NCBI RefSeq assembly: GCF_018343625.1
Contig: NZ_JAGYPG010000002.1
Coordinates: 1,345,280-1,409,279, forward strand
DNA length: 64,000 nt
Source: Lederbergia citri
Lineage (GTDB): Bacteria; Bacillota; Bacilli; Bacillales; Bacillaceae_C
Reading direction: 5' to 3'
Of this stretch, positions 16,905-26,626 are shown piece by piece. The notes under the pieces are model-generated. The model was given only the letters and a program-made list of their open reading frames with translations, made no database searches and was not told the origin of the DNA. Position numbers and translations under genes: made by a program. Each line of letters opens with the position of its first letter. Position 1 is the stretch's first letter.

Positions 16905-18002
16905 TCATTTCCCTTCATACACTTCCTGTCTAGAATGGAAGCCGTCCGCTATAATCGTGTCATCTATATTTTCTAAATCGACCGCTATTGGAGAAAGGAG
17001 AATGGATGGCACTTCTGATTTTCCATTGTTTATCATTCTTTCTACCGTTATTTCTTCCCCCTTAGCAAGCTTTACTGCAAGTTCAGCGGCTAAGTCAGCA
17101 AGTTCTTTTAATGGCTTATATACCGTCATCGTTTGAGTGCCTTTCACAATTCGCTGTGCTGCGGCAAGGTCAGCATCCTGCCCGGCAACAGGGATTTTTC
17201 CTGCCAGCCCTTGTTCCGACAGTGCCTGAATCGCTCCTCCCGCAGTGGCATCATTTGCGGAAATAAGAGCATTAACCTCGTTGTTGTTTGCCTTTAAAGC
17301 CTCTACCATACTGGCATACGCGTTTTCAGGGAACCAATCTTTTGTCCATTGGTCATATACAATCGTGATATCGCCTTTATCAATGAGAGGTTGGAGTACG
17401 TTAAAAACACCTTTTTTAAATAAATGGGCATTGTAATCCGTTTCCGCTCCGCCGATATATACATACTTCCCTTTAGGCACTTGTTTTGTGATCGCATTTG
17501 CTTGAAGCTCTCCGACCATTTCGTTGTCGTACGAAACGTACAAATCAATTTCAGAATTTCGAACTAATCGATCATAAGAGAGGACTTTAATCCCTGCTGA
17601 GTGAGCTTTTTTGACAATCATTGCTGTTGATTCTGCATTATGAGGGACGATGACTAGTATATCAATGCCCTCATTAATGAGCGTTTCTGCTTGTAAAATT
17701 TGTAATGCGTCGTCTCCCTTTGAGGCAAAAATTTTCACCTCGGCACCTAGTGCTTCCACCGCTTCTCGAAACAACTCTCGATCGCGCAGCCATCGATCTT
17801 CAGCTAACGTATCCATCGAAAAACCAATAACGATTTTATCATCCTCAGAAGGAACGTTTACTTTAGTTTCTTTATTTACAGAGGAAACTCCGTTCAAATT
17901 CTGATTACTCGAGGGATGCTTATCTGGTTCACAGGCAGTGGCAAATTGGATTAAAACAAGCATACACATTAGGAGAGTTACCTTTAGAAAGGTTAATTTC
18001 AT
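16905..18002 (-). CDS. Second sugar-binding lipoprotein (XylF-like)
   Basis: 365 aa with lipobox FATAC, then a sugar-type binding-protein fold with IVIGFSMDTLAEDRWLRDRE, ILVIVPHNAESTAMIVKKAH, VLSYDRLVRNSEIDLYVSYD, SANDATAGGAIQALSEQG, PVAGQDADLAAAQRIVKGTQ and TMTVYKPLKELADLAAELAV, which are D-xylose-binding-protein hallmarks. AAAAAGGGTGAAATAA precedes ATG 18002. It follows the YesN-type regulator gene by 24 bases and has no ABC partner of its own. It may feed the downstream GguAB-type transporter or present sugar to the membrane sensor. Confidence 0.9.
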   Translation of the reverse strand: MKLTFLKVTLLMCMLVLIQFATACEPDKHPSSNQNLNGVSSVNKETKVNVPSEDDKIVIGFSMDTLAEDRWLRDRELFREAVEALGAEVKIFASKGDDALQILQAETLINEGIDILVIVPHNAESTAMIVKKAHSAGIKVLSYDRLVRNSEIDLYVSYDNEMVGELQANAITKQVPKGKYVYIGGAETDYNAHLFKKGVFNVLQPLIDKGDITIVYDQWTKDWFPENAYASMVEALKANNNEVNALISANDATAGGAIQALSEQGLAGKIPVAGQDADLAAAQRIVKGTQTMTVYKPLKELADLAAELAVKLAKGEEITVERMINNGKSEVPSILLSPIAVDLENIDDTIIADGFHSRQEVYEGK

Positions 18003-18026
18003 TTATTTCACCCTTTTTCTATCTCG

Positions 18027-19568
18027 TTACGCCTTTACCCCCAGTAGTGATTTTCGATATTCGGTAGGCGACGCGCCATACATCTTTCTAAAAACCTTAC
18101 TGAAATAGTTGGGATCTTGATATCCAACTTCAAATGTGATTTCTTTCAGGCTTTTTTCAGGATTCAACATCAATTTTCTTGCTTTTTCTAATCGGCATTC
18201 CGTTAAGAAAGCTATATAGTTCACACCTAACTGCTCTTTAAAAAGCTTGCTAATATAAATAGGGCTTAGTTCAAAGATTTGCGCAATCCCGTCTAAGGAA
18301 ATTTCTTTATGGGAATGTTCAACGATATACTGCTTAATCTGTTTAATCGTGTCGTCTTCAACCTGGTTTTGATACTCGATACAAGACTGCCACATTTGGT
18401 TGAGTAAATGATTCGTTTCCGTACGTAATTGCCGGAAATCTTTTATTAGAAAAGAATATAAAGGAGTATCTGGTTCCACTCCGATTTCATTTAACACCCG
18501 TGATGCAATCCAAAGCAGTTCCAAGACGCGTTGCTGCGTTTCTATTAAACTGACACCCTTCTTCTCGAAAAACTCAATTAACTCCGAAACCTCTTTCATG
18601 ATTTCCTGCCATTGGCCATTGCGAATCAAATCAAAAAACTTATTTTCAAGTTTTTTCGAATTAAATCCGTCTATTCTTTTGTTGTCCATAGGTATATCTG
18701 AATAAAAACGATATTTAACAGGGAGCGTGCTATCCTTCGTAGCAATCAGCGATTCTTGATATGATAGCCGTATTTTCTCCAAGGAATTGCAAACATTCCC
18801 AATCCCGATAAACCACCCCGTCTTATCGTCGGTTTTGGCTACAGATAAAATTTCTCTTGCAAGAGTAATCGCTTGGTTGCGAAAAGATTGACCTTGCTGC
18901 CTAAACACGATAATCGGAATTTGGCGTCCATATAACGTACCAACCCATGCACTTCCTATTTTTCTAGCCCTTTGTTTAATGTCTGCGTACAGGCTTCCAT
19001 TATCATGCGGCAATACAACACTCATGACAAACTTTTCACTTGTCATCGGAGTATGTAACAACCCTACTAACTCGTCCAAATGGATTTCGTGAACGTGATC
19101 GAATAATAACTGTGTGACAACATCTGTTTCAACAATCGTTAATGCTTTTTTTAATACGTTTTGCTGAAGGAGGCTCTCTTGTTGAGACTTTTCTTCTTCA
19201 TCAATTTGGTTGAATAGTTTACTAACCGTTTGCACGACCTCATTGGCCTTGCTCGGTTTTAGCAAATAATCCTTCACACCTAGTTTTATCGCTGATTTTG
19301 CATAATCAAATTCTGCATATGCCGTAATCATAATAAACTTGGTATTAGGATTTGCTTCACTCATTGTCTCAATTGTCTCAAGCCCACTCATTCCCGGCAT
19401 CTTAATATCCATTAATACCAAATCCGGTCTAAATGACTCTGCTATTTCCAAAGCCATTTTTCCGTTTTTTGCTTCTTCTATCTTAATTTCCGGAAAGTTG
19501 TTTAATAGTATTGCTCGTAAACCTTCCCTTACAATTTGTTCATCATCAACGATAAGAAGTCGCTTCAT
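18027..19568 (-). CDS. YesN-type response regulator (REC + AraC HTH)
   Basis: 513 aa. N-terminal receiver domain with acidic pocket VDDEQ, phosphorylation site in LVLMDIKMPGMSG (about Asp54) and conserved Lys in YLLKPSKANE. A long middle region of about 270 residues follows. The C-terminal AraC/XylS double helix-turn-helix (ISLDGIAQIFELSPIYISKL, EITFEVGYQDPNYFSKVFRK) binds DNA. It starts one base after the kinase stop codon. Expected target: promoters of the adjacent sugar-uptake genes. Confidence 0.95.
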   Translation of the reverse strand: MKRLLIVDDEQIVREGLRAILLNNFPEIKIEEAKNGKMALEIAESFRPDLVLMDIKMPGMSGLETIETMSEANPNTKFIMITAYAEFDYAKSAIKLGVKDYLLKPSKANEVVQTVSKLFNQIDEEEKSQQESLLQQNVLKKALTIVETDVVTQLLFDHVHEIHLDELVGLLHTPMTSEKFVMSVVLPHDNGSLYADIKQRARKIGSAWVGTLYGRQIPIIVFRQQGQSFRNQAITLAREILSVAKTDDKTGWFIGIGNVCNSLEKIRLSYQESLIATKDSTLPVKYRFYSDIPMDNKRIDGFNSKKLENKFFDLIRNGQWQEIMKEVSELIEFFEKKGVSLIETQQRVLELLWIASRVLNEIGVEPDTPLYSFLIKDFRQLRTETNHLLNQMWQSCIEYQNQVEDDTIKQIKQYIVEHSHKEISLDGIAQIFELSPIYISKLFKEQLGVNYIAFLTECRLEKARKLMLNPEKSLKEITFEVGYQDPNYFSKVFRKMYGASPTEYRKSLLGVKA

Positions 19569-19569
19569 T

Positions 19570-21009
19570 TCATTCCCCTCTCTTTGTTTTTGGTATCTTT
19601 AAAATAACCTTTGTGCCGACTCCAATATTGCTTTCTATATCAAATAAGTCATTACGGTTGTAAAACAAGCTCAATCGCTTGACCACATTATTTATTCCGA
19701 TTCCTGTAAAATGGCCTTCTGGTTTTTTCGTATTCACCTGGAGCATTTGCTGAACTCTCTCTTCCGTCATACCCGGACCATCATCTTCCATTTCAATTCT
19801 TACGTGATCAACACCATCAATTACACGAAACCATATGCTTCCACCATTCTCTGCAGGTTCAATCGCGTGTATGACGGCGTTTTCTACAATGGGCTGTAAG
19901 GTTAGACGGGGAATTTCCACGTCCAAACACGATTCATCAATCTCCATTTGAAATTGCAGTCGATCTGTAAATCTAGCATTTTGAATATCTATGTATTGTT
20001 TAAGAACCTGTACCTCTTCAAAAAGCGAAGCAGAATTTTCCAGTTTATTAATGTTATAACGCAATAGCCCCGCCACACTGACTAAAAGATCACTCGTTTC
20101 TTCAGATCCTTCTAGATAAGCCTTTTTAGAAAGTATGTCTAGTGTGTTGTAAAGGAAATGAGGATTAATTTGACTTTGTAGACTGCGAAGCTGACTTTCC
20201 TGTAAAAGCAGCTTACTTTGCTGCAGCTCATGCTCCAATTGCGCCTTCTGTTTTATTTCAGATAAATAGTTATTAATATTTATACGCATCTTATCGAACA
20301 TTTTAGCGAGGAATGCAATTTCATCATTGGAATCAACCTCTATTTTCAAATCAAAGCGCCCCATTGATAAATCATGTGCCGCCTGTGTCAGCTTATTGAC
20401 CGGCCTTGTGATTCTTTTCGAAAACCAATGAGCCGATAGCAATAGCAGCAATGTAATTAAAAGCAATAGCCACGTTCCGAGCTTCTTTAATTCTTGCGAG
20501 CTATCAATAATACCGCGGTAGAAACGATCATACGTTTTTAGTTCCGTATCAATTAAAGTAAGCGTCATTTCGGAAATATATTTTGAAATCCGACTCGCTT
20601 CGGAAAAGGCACTCAAGTAATCTTCTGTTTGTTGCTCCGTAAGGGCTAAAACGGATTGATTCGTCGTTTCAAGAAGACTATCGATTAAGTTTTCGTAGTT
20701 CGTGAGTGCATAATCATTATCTATATTCCTAAACTTTGAAACTTTATTTTTCGTTTTCTCGATCTTTTTCTTATTAGCAGTGATCTCATCTAAATTAGCC
20801 GCTGTCGGTTCAATTAAGTAGTTATTAAGAGCTGCTACCATTTGCTGGCTTTCACTCGTGACCTCGCTCATAATCAAATATCGTTCCAATATATAATTGT
20901 ACTGACTTTGCATTTTTTGATTGTAATACGTAAGTGAAGCCCAAATCGCTACCATAATGAATAGAACCGCTATGACGAGCACTAATATTTTTTTCTGAAT
21001 ACTGTTCAT
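19570..21009 (-). CDS. LytS/YesM-type sensor histidine kinase
   Basis: 479 aa. TM1 near 8-27, an extracytoplasmic helical segment (about 30-175), TM2 near 178-195, HAMP (RITRPVNKLTQAAHDLSMGR), the His_kinase block with phosphoacceptor in QSQINPHFLYNTLDILSKKA, and an HATPase domain (IVENAVIHAIEP, EDDGPGM, GIGINNVVKRL). Its ATG overlaps the stop of the upstream binding-protein gene by four bases (ATGA), so the two are co-translated. The architecture matches the LytS kinase of XylFII-LytS sugar sensors. Confidence 0.95.
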   Translation of the reverse strand: MNSIQKKILVLVIAVLFIMVAIWASLTYYNQKMQSQYNYILERYLIMSEVTSESQQMVAALNNYLIEPTAANLDEITANKKKIEKTKNKVSKFRNIDNDYALTNYENLIDSLLETTNQSVLALTEQQTEDYLSAFSEASRISKYISEMTLTLIDTELKTYDRFYRGIIDSSQELKKLGTWLLLLITLLLLLSAHWFSKRITRPVNKLTQAAHDLSMGRFDLKIEVDSNDEIAFLAKMFDKMRININNYLSEIKQKAQLEHELQQSKLLLQESQLRSLQSQINPHFLYNTLDILSKKAYLEGSEETSDLLVSVAGLLRYNINKLENSASLFEEVQVLKQYIDIQNARFTDRLQFQMEIDESCLDVEIPRLTLQPIVENAVIHAIEPAENGGSIWFRVIDGVDHVRIEMEDDGPGMTEERVQQMLQVNTKKPEGHFTGIGINNVVKRLSLFYNRNDLFDIESNIGVGTKVILKIPKTKRGE

Positions 21010-21995
21010 CTTACATCCGTCGCCTTTACAATCCGAATATCGGTTTTATATCCATTTAAATCGAGTGGAACTTTCTCATTGTTAAGCCAGTCCAAAATTA
21101 GTTTCACACTCATCGTTCCCATCTCTTCCGGAGACTGCTCGATGATTCCATCAATCTTCCCCTGATTCAGCAAAGAGATAGATTCATAATCATCGTCACA
21201 TGAATAAATAAAATAGCGCTCAATTTGCGATCTGCTCTCAATCTCTTGTACCATAGCGGCCAGTATATCGGCATTTATAGCAATAAAAGCATTTATATTC
21301 GGATGTCGGTTTAAGACATCTTTCGTCGTTGCGATGACTTGTTCTCTCGCATCCTGCATCTCTATTTCAGTAATTTGAATGTTTGGATATTCCTTTAAGA
21401 CATCTTTAATCCCTTCCAAGCGCTGTTCTTGAAAATATTGATGCTGCATATCAATCATGATCGCTACTTCTCCCTCAGTCCCCATATCAACGAGTAACTG
21501 TTCGCCGATCATCTTTCCGGCTAAGTATTGATCTGACCCTACATACGACTTTCTAAGACTATCCCCCATCGGAACGTCGTTTGCGACAGTAATAATCGGA
21601 ATTCCGTATGAAGCCGCTTTTATTTTCGTCAAGGTTTTAAACTCATCTGTATCTAATCCTTGCACGATAATTCCATCCACTTGCGAATAGATGGCGATTT
21701 CAATCTTTTTTAAAAAATCCTCTTGGTTATTACCATAGCTTCCCCAAACTTCAAGACTAGCAGACTCCTTCTTTGCCTCTTCCTTGGCACTATTTGCAAC
21801 CTTGTCCCAAAAAGGAGTCTCCAACTCCTGTGTAATCAATACGAGACGGTGCTTCGTATCCACTTGTTCTGTCGTTCGAGGCAGCTCCCAATCTTTTGTA
21901 AAAACTTTACTTCCAGAAACGATCGTAAAATAAAAAAGGACGACACAAACTAAACCAAGTATAACGATCACGAACTTACGCAAGAGATGTATCAC
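21006..21995 (-). CDS. Membrane-anchored sugar-binding sensor (XylFII-like)
   Basis: 329 aa. An uncleaved-type N-terminal signal anchor (FVIVILGLVCVVLFYFTIV) without a lipobox cysteine, then a Peripla_BP_4 fold (HRLVLITQELETPFWDKVAN, VDGIIVQGLDTDEFKTLTKI, IPIITVANDVPMGDSLRKSY, FIAINADILAAMVQEIES). No transporter genes are attached; it overlaps a LytS-type kinase gene. In clostridia, XylFII of this design binds D-xylose outside the membrane and controls LytS. By analogy this is the sugar input module. Start: GTG 21995, or TTG at 21983 with a better-spaced GGGTGAT. Confidence 0.88.
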   Translation of the reverse strand: MIHLLRKFVIVILGLVCVVLFYFTIVSGSKVFTKDWELPRTTEQVDTKHRLVLITQELETPFWDKVANSAKEEAKKESASLEVWGSYGNNQEDFLKKIEIAIYSQVDGIIVQGLDTDEFKTLTKIKAASYGIPIITVANDVPMGDSLRKSYVGSDQYLAGKMIGEQLLVDMGTEGEVAIMIDMQHQYFQEQRLEGIKDVLKEYPNIQITEIEMQDAREQVIATTKDVLNRHPNINAFIAINADILAAMVQEIESRSQIERYFIYSCDDDYESISLLNQGKIDGIIEQSPEEMGTMSVKLILDWLNNEKVPLDLNGYKTDIRIVKATDVR

Positions 21996-22494
21996 CCTTT
22001 CCTTAGTAAGCCTTTGTATATTTTAGCACAATTTGGAAATATGAAATTCGATGTATCGGAATATTCTAAGTGTAATAATAGGTAAAAAGTATTATATATA
22101 CCAAATTATAACATTGCCTACCCGAAAAATGTTAGCCATTAATAATCTAATCGGTGTTCGGTCACAATGATTGCTTATTTTTGCAAGGTTTTCTATATAA
22201 TAGGAACAATATTTTTCTCATTTTAGTATTCATACAAAAACCTCTAAAACATAGAGTTGGCTCATACAAAGAATCTTACAAAGATTAAACCTATATCCCG
22301 GTTTCCACATAATGCATTTAGGATTTTTTGGCTCTCTTTCTACTAGCTATTACTACAGTTTTCAAATAAATCTGGATATTTATGTTATGATCGTATTTGA
22401 GTGAGTCCTAAAAAATATTGTCTATTACTAGTGAGCTAACAAAATCTAGATTTCAAAATGATGAACTTATTTATATTGACGGGAGAATAGCTAT
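21996..22494. other. Divergent intergenic region, no gene seen
   Basis: AT-rich spacer between the divergent sensor operon and the APH-like gene. It must contain promoters for both. I see no consensus -35/-10 pair I would commit to, and no riboswitch or tRNA. Confidence 0.5.
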
Positions 22495-23433
22495 ATGAAA
22501 AAAAAGATACTAGAATCCTTAAATAAAATATATCCAGTAGATTTTATAAAAATTGAGCCAGTAACCAATGAAATGTATCGATGTATTGCAGAACAAGGTA
22601 TCTTTTTCGCTAGAATAACGAACTATAAAACATATGAAGAGCAGTTAGAAGAAGTTACTTATACAAACTTTTTATATAATGAAGGATTTGGTGTGCCACC
22701 AATAATCCTTTCTAAAAACAGTAATCTAGTAGAAAAGATCATGCTAGACAAGGAATTTTTAACTGTTTTATATAGAGCCGCTTCTGGCATACACTTACCG
22801 AAAAATCAATGGAATGCTAGTGTATTTAATGAATTGGGTCGGCAAATTGGTAGATTACATCGTTTAACAAAGAAATTTGAAGATATAGAGACGATTAAAT
22901 ATATCAAAGATTGGCATGATAATGAGGAGTATGCGTTTCTTACATATATCCCTAAAGAAGAGAGCAGTATTAGAGAAATTGCTGATGAGGTTTTATCTAC
23001 AATAAAAAAATTGCCAAAATCTCATTCAACCTATGGCTTGCTGCACGGTGATTTATGGTTAGAAAACATTTTGGTAGATAACGATTCGAAATTGACGATG
23101 ATTGATTTCCAAGATTGTGAGAAACATTTTTATATTTTTGATTTAGCCGTACCAATCTATAGTGCATTAGAGTATTCGTTTGTTGGGAATGGAAATATTG
23201 TTGACTATGGGCGTTCGATCACAAAAGCAATAATCGACGGGTATCAAACGGAAAATGAATTATCTCTAGATATGTTAGGTAAGCTTCCTCTGTTTATTAA
23301 ATTAAAGGAAATATTCGAATACAGCTTAATGCATATGTACTGGAACAAAGAGAAGTTAACTGAAGAACAAGTACGAATCATGAACCATTTTAGAATACGA
23401 ATTGAACATAATCACTCCATTCTTGAAATTTAA
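22495..23433 (+). CDS. Aminoglycoside phosphotransferase (APH)-fold kinase
   Basis: 312 aa, protein-kinase-like fold. Catalytic loop LLHGDLWLENILV (about 180) and metal-binding MIDFQDCEKHFYIFDLA define the APH/choline-kinase superfamily. An N-lobe with ARITNYKTYEEQLEEVTYTN precedes them. Substrate unknown: relatives phosphorylate antibiotics, sugars, homoserine or spore-coat components, and no resistance-gene context is present. GGGAGAATAGCTAT precedes ATG 22495. Single gene. Confidence 0.85.
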   Translation: MKKKILESLNKIYPVDFIKIEPVTNEMYRCIAEQGIFFARITNYKTYEEQLEEVTYTNFLYNEGFGVPPIILSKNSNLVEKIMLDKEFLTVLYRAASGIHLPKNQWNASVFNELGRQIGRLHRLTKKFEDIETIKYIKDWHDNEEYAFLTYIPKEESSIREIADEVLSTIKKLPKSHSTYGLLHGDLWLENILVDNDSKLTMIDFQDCEKHFYIFDLAVPIYSALEYSFVGNGNIVDYGRSITKAIIDGYQTENELSLDMLGKLPLFIKLKEIFEYSLMHMYWNKEKLTEEQVRIMNHFRIRIEHNHSILEI

Positions 23434-23857
23434 CCAACTAATCGGACGAGTGCAAAAACCATTCTTTTTCGTGGATTTCCCTTGTTTTAGGTAGAGTACC
23501 TGAAATTTGGGACAGGGAAATCACTATAAGAGAATAGGATTTTTACCTCGTCTGTTTTTATAAGACCCTAATTCCGATTATGGTTTAACGAGTTGTTATT
23601 ACGTTTTTCCCCTCAATCCTATATCTATTTCAATGATTTAATAAAGATTTTCCGAGTATTCTAGAGGAATTCTACGAAAGACGGAGGATATGGTTGGTTA
23701 GCTTAGTATAGTAAAGGCTCCTTCTACAACTTACAGAAAATTAGAATTTGAGTAACATACATTATTTTGATAACATTAAAACGTTGCATTTTTTGTGAAT
23801 AGAGACGCTGTTTAAGTCCACTATGTGAAGACATACACAAAAAGGAGATGATTCATA
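23434..23857. other. Intergenic region before the NCS1 permease
   Basis: No gene. Checked for a purine-type aptamer because the next gene is a nucleobase-type permease; its conserved loops were not found. Confidence 0.45.
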
Positions 23858-25261
23858 TTGGATTTGACTAAAACTAAAGATTACAAAGAAGGCAACCAAA
23901 AGTTAGGGGATGATTACTCACTAGATAGTGTCCCCCGCCACAAGAGAAACATGGGGTGGCTGAGTATTACCAATATTACATTTGGAATTGCCACTGCCAT
24001 CTTCTATTTTCAAATGGGTAGTGTAATGGCGCTTAAATTTGGCGCAGTTAATGCTATCATTTCCGCGGTCTATGCTATTATTGTTGCAGGAATTCTCGGA
24101 ACGTTCATTGCTCACCTATCTGCAAAGTCGGGAATGAATGTCAACCTCCTATCAAGAGGCGGAGGATTTGGATATATTGGAGCATCCTTAACCTCCTTTA
24201 TTTACGCAACAAACTTTATTATGTATTGTGCATTGGAAGGACTAATATTAGTTACAGCTGTACACGAATTCTTCCCCTCAATCCCCAAATGGGCACTCAT
24301 TCTTTTCTTCGGAACGATCGTTATTCCATTAAATTGGTTTGGAATAAAACAACTCGATAAATTACAAAAATGGTCCTTGCCTTTATTTTTTCTATTCTTA
24401 TTGGCAGCCATCATCATGGCCGCGATGAAGCCATCAAGCTTCGATGGGATATTTTGGACTTATATGCCGGAAGGTGTCCACGTAGGAGGAACTGCCTTAT
24501 TACTTTGTATCGGAATGCAGCACGGAATTATGGGACTTACTCCCCTTCTCGCATCCGATTATTCACGTTTTTTAAAACCGAAAGATCATAAAATCGGCAT
24601 CTTTGCGATTGGGTTCATTCCACAAATTTTTTGCTTCGGAGTAATGGGAGGTCTTGGAATCTGGTTTGGTGTTCGTCTCGGTGAACCGAATCCCGGAGTC
24701 TATATCGTCCTTCTTCTAGGCATTTGGGGTGCGTTATTTACCGTCTTAACTCAGGTAAGAATTAACGTGACCAACATTTATAGCGGCTCTTTATCGCTAT
24801 CGAATTTCTTTGAAAATATTTTTAAGTTTACTCCTGGCAGACGTTTTTGGGTCATTGTTACTGGCGTATCGGCGATTATTTTAATGCTCATGAATATTGT
24901 CGATTACCTGGAAGCCGTCATGACATTCCAAGGAGTATTTCTATTAGCATGGGCGTCAATCTTAGTAACAGATGCAACGATCGTAAAAAAGCTTTTAAAA
25001 ATTGGCCCTGTGTATTATGAAGCACGGCAAGAAAACTTGCATAAATGGAATCCTGTCGGGGTCTGGTCCCTCGTGATTTCTAGTGTCCTAGGCACCATTG
25101 CTGCATCAGGCTTTATGGGAACATTCCTTCAAAGCACCGCCGCCTTCTTTGCCTCGGTCCTCGCAGCCATACTTACCGTCATCATTGCGATCTTTACGAA
25201 AGGCAAATTCTATATTAAAAAAGAAGCTGATGATATCAATAAACAAGAAAATATTGCTTAA
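23858..25261 (+). CDS. NCS1-family permease (cytosine/purine-type)
   Basis: 467 aa, about 12 TM helices. Nucleobase-cation-symport-1 features: N-terminal ENxD-like tail with DYSLDSVPRHKRNMGWLSIT, the helix-1 region TFGIATAIFYFQMGSVMALK, LLSRGGGFGYIGASLTSFIY and ASDYSRFLKPK. Expected to import cytosine, purines, allantoin or hydantoins with a cation. The TTG start at 23858 is supported by AAAGGAG ten bases upstream. No catabolic enzyme adjoins, so the substrate stays open. Confidence 0.88.
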   Translation: MDLTKTKDYKEGNQKLGDDYSLDSVPRHKRNMGWLSITNITFGIATAIFYFQMGSVMALKFGAVNAIISAVYAIIVAGILGTFIAHLSAKSGMNVNLLSRGGGFGYIGASLTSFIYATNFIMYCALEGLILVTAVHEFFPSIPKWALILFFGTIVIPLNWFGIKQLDKLQKWSLPLFFLFLLAAIIMAAMKPSSFDGIFWTYMPEGVHVGGTALLLCIGMQHGIMGLTPLLASDYSRFLKPKDHKIGIFAIGFIPQIFCFGVMGGLGIWFGVRLGEPNPGVYIVLLLGIWGALFTVLTQVRINVTNIYSGSLSLSNFFENIFKFTPGRRFWVIVTGVSAIILMLMNIVDYLEAVMTFQGVFLLAWASILVTDATIVKKLLKIGPVYYEARQENLHKWNPVGVWSLVISSVLGTIAASGFMGTFLQSTAAFFASVLAAILTVIIAIFTKGKFYIKKEADDINKQENIA

Positions 25262-25269
25262 AAAAACGG

Positions 25270-25293
25270 CCCTCTACTTCCTTTAGTAGAGGG
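25270..25293. terminator. Terminator between the permease and the peptidase gene
   Basis: CCCTCTACT/AGTAGAGGG with a six-base loop, flanked by A6 on the left and T-rich DNA on the right. It serves the convergent genes. Confidence 0.8.
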
Positions 25294-25322
25294 TCATTTG
25301 TGTTTATGTGTATTTACCAATG

Positions 25323-26087
25323 TCACTTGTCGTTTTTTATTTTATATTTTACCTTTACGTCTGGATTTTCTTTGTATTCTTGCCATAGTTCATCAATAGA
25401 CTTTCCGGTTAATGTTTTAAAAGAATTTAAATCATACGTATTTTGTTGGAGCTGAGCATTTAATTCATCAACAATCTTCTTATTTTTATGCTGTTCTAGC
25501 CATAATAGAAAACGAGCCGTAACCCGGTATCCACTATTATAGTTGTCTGTGTCTTTTACTACCTCTGGTAATATCCACTTTCCATCATGGGGGCCATAGG
25601 CATAACGAATATAATCTGATATCCCTTCGACTAACCACCAGTTGGAATCATCATAACGAGGATACGCCTGGGCGATATGGGATAATTCATGTGTAAACAG
25701 GGCAATATCATATGGGCGAGACACTATGTAGTCGACGCCTACAACAATCGTACCGTTACTTGCATAAGCCACGCCATCATAGGTCGGATCAAATTTCAAT
25801 ATGACCTTTGTGGATGCATTTTTCCAATCAGCCGAATAATCCTTTAGCAGTTTTGGAAACATTTTAAAATAAAGCTCCACAAAGTCCGGAATAATAGTTT
25901 GAAGATCAGGATTATTAGGATCTGCAATTACTTCTAATTGATAACCCCTTTTTTCATAAAGTTTGCTGTCATGTTGTTGTATCGTAGATGTAGGAGCACT
26001 ATCTTCTGCAAATGCATGTTGCACCGCTGTAAAACTACTAAATATCAAACTTCCACATAGGAAACTAGCTGCAATTTTCCTTTTCAT
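25323..26087 (-). CDS. Secreted basic-secretory-protein (BSP)-family peptidase
   Basis: 254 aa with a Sec signal peptide (KRKIAASFLCGSLIFSSFTA, cleavage likely after AFA). Mature domain: an HExxH-like zinc motif FTHELSHIAQ (about 150), then WWLVEGISDYIRYAYG, which places a Glu about 20 residues downstream as third ligand. This arrangement (HELTH...EGIADY) is that of the plant-type basic secretory protein family, sparsely present in bacteria. Likely an exported zinc peptidase. GAGGAGTGGGAAA precedes ATG 26087. Confidence 0.85.
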   Translation of the reverse strand: MKRKIAASFLCGSLIFSSFTAVQHAFAEDSAPTSTIQQHDSKLYEKRGYQLEVIADPNNPDLQTIIPDFVELYFKMFPKLLKDYSADWKNASTKVILKFDPTYDGVAYASNGTIVVGVDYIVSRPYDIALFTHELSHIAQAYPRYDDSNWWLVEGISDYIRYAYGPHDGKWILPEVVKDTDNYNSGYRVTARFLLWLEQHKNKKIVDELNAQLQQNTYDLNSFKTLTGKSIDELWQEYKENPDVKVKYKIKNDK

Positions 26088-26626
26088 TTTCCCACTCCTC
26101 TAATGTTTTTAAAGACTGAAAGTGATTGTTCGCGCTTACAATTTTCTGCACTAACCACCTCTCTTCTACATAAAAAGGAACAGCTCGTGGTGATATTGAA
26201 TATGATAGTTTAATAGTATAATTTAATGTCATTTCTTGTAAATGGGCCAATTGGTTGCATATTTTCAAGTCTTTTGTTCCTATTTTAATAATAAAAGTGG
26301 ATGAAGAAACAAGGCAAAATGGGGTTTAAAATCAAAAAAGGAATACACTTTAATTAAAAATGCATCCCTTCCTTCATTTTTCTGAGAATAAAACACTATT
26401 ACCTTCTACTCACTAAATATCAAAAGAATTGGTGTAAGTAACATAAAAAATAATCCTCTACTTGCTTTCGTAGAGGGTGACTTGTTTTCTAATTATCCAT
26501 ACACTAAATGATGAACTCTCAACAAAAGGAGCCTTATATTATTTTAAAAAGGCTCCTATTCAGGATAATCTTTGTGCTAAAAGACACTGCCAAGAGATCT
26601 TAAATAAAACTCGTAACTGACACGAT
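26088..26626. other. Intergenic region with two terminator-like hairpins
   Basis: Upstream region of the peptidase gene plus hairpins CCTCTAC/GTAGAGG (about 26456-26477, resembling the terminator at 25270) and AGGAGCCTT/AAGGCTCCT (26527-26557). No supported gene; the short frame at 26065-26268 lacks a ribosome binding site. Confidence 0.5.
26527..26557 (-). terminator. Terminator after the DUF-type membrane gene
   Basis: AGGAGCCTT/AAGGCTCCT, followed on the minus strand by TTTTGTTG; about 70 bases after the stop at 26627. Confidence 0.65.

Noticed and set aside
16375..16908. Minus-strand 177-codon frame encoding SAPIETETIENLK-type repeats
   Set aside because: It begins inside the end of the binding-protein gene and its terminator, lacks a ribosome site, and exists only because the DNA unit is 51 bp. 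A one-base loss in unit 3 breaks it.
23434..23857. Purine riboswitch before the NCS1 permease
   Set aside because: The conserved loop sequences of the purine aptamer are not present.
26065..26268. 67-aa minus-strand frame overlapping the start of the BSP peptidase gene
   Set aside because: No ribosome site; it mainly reads the peptidase leader in another frame.
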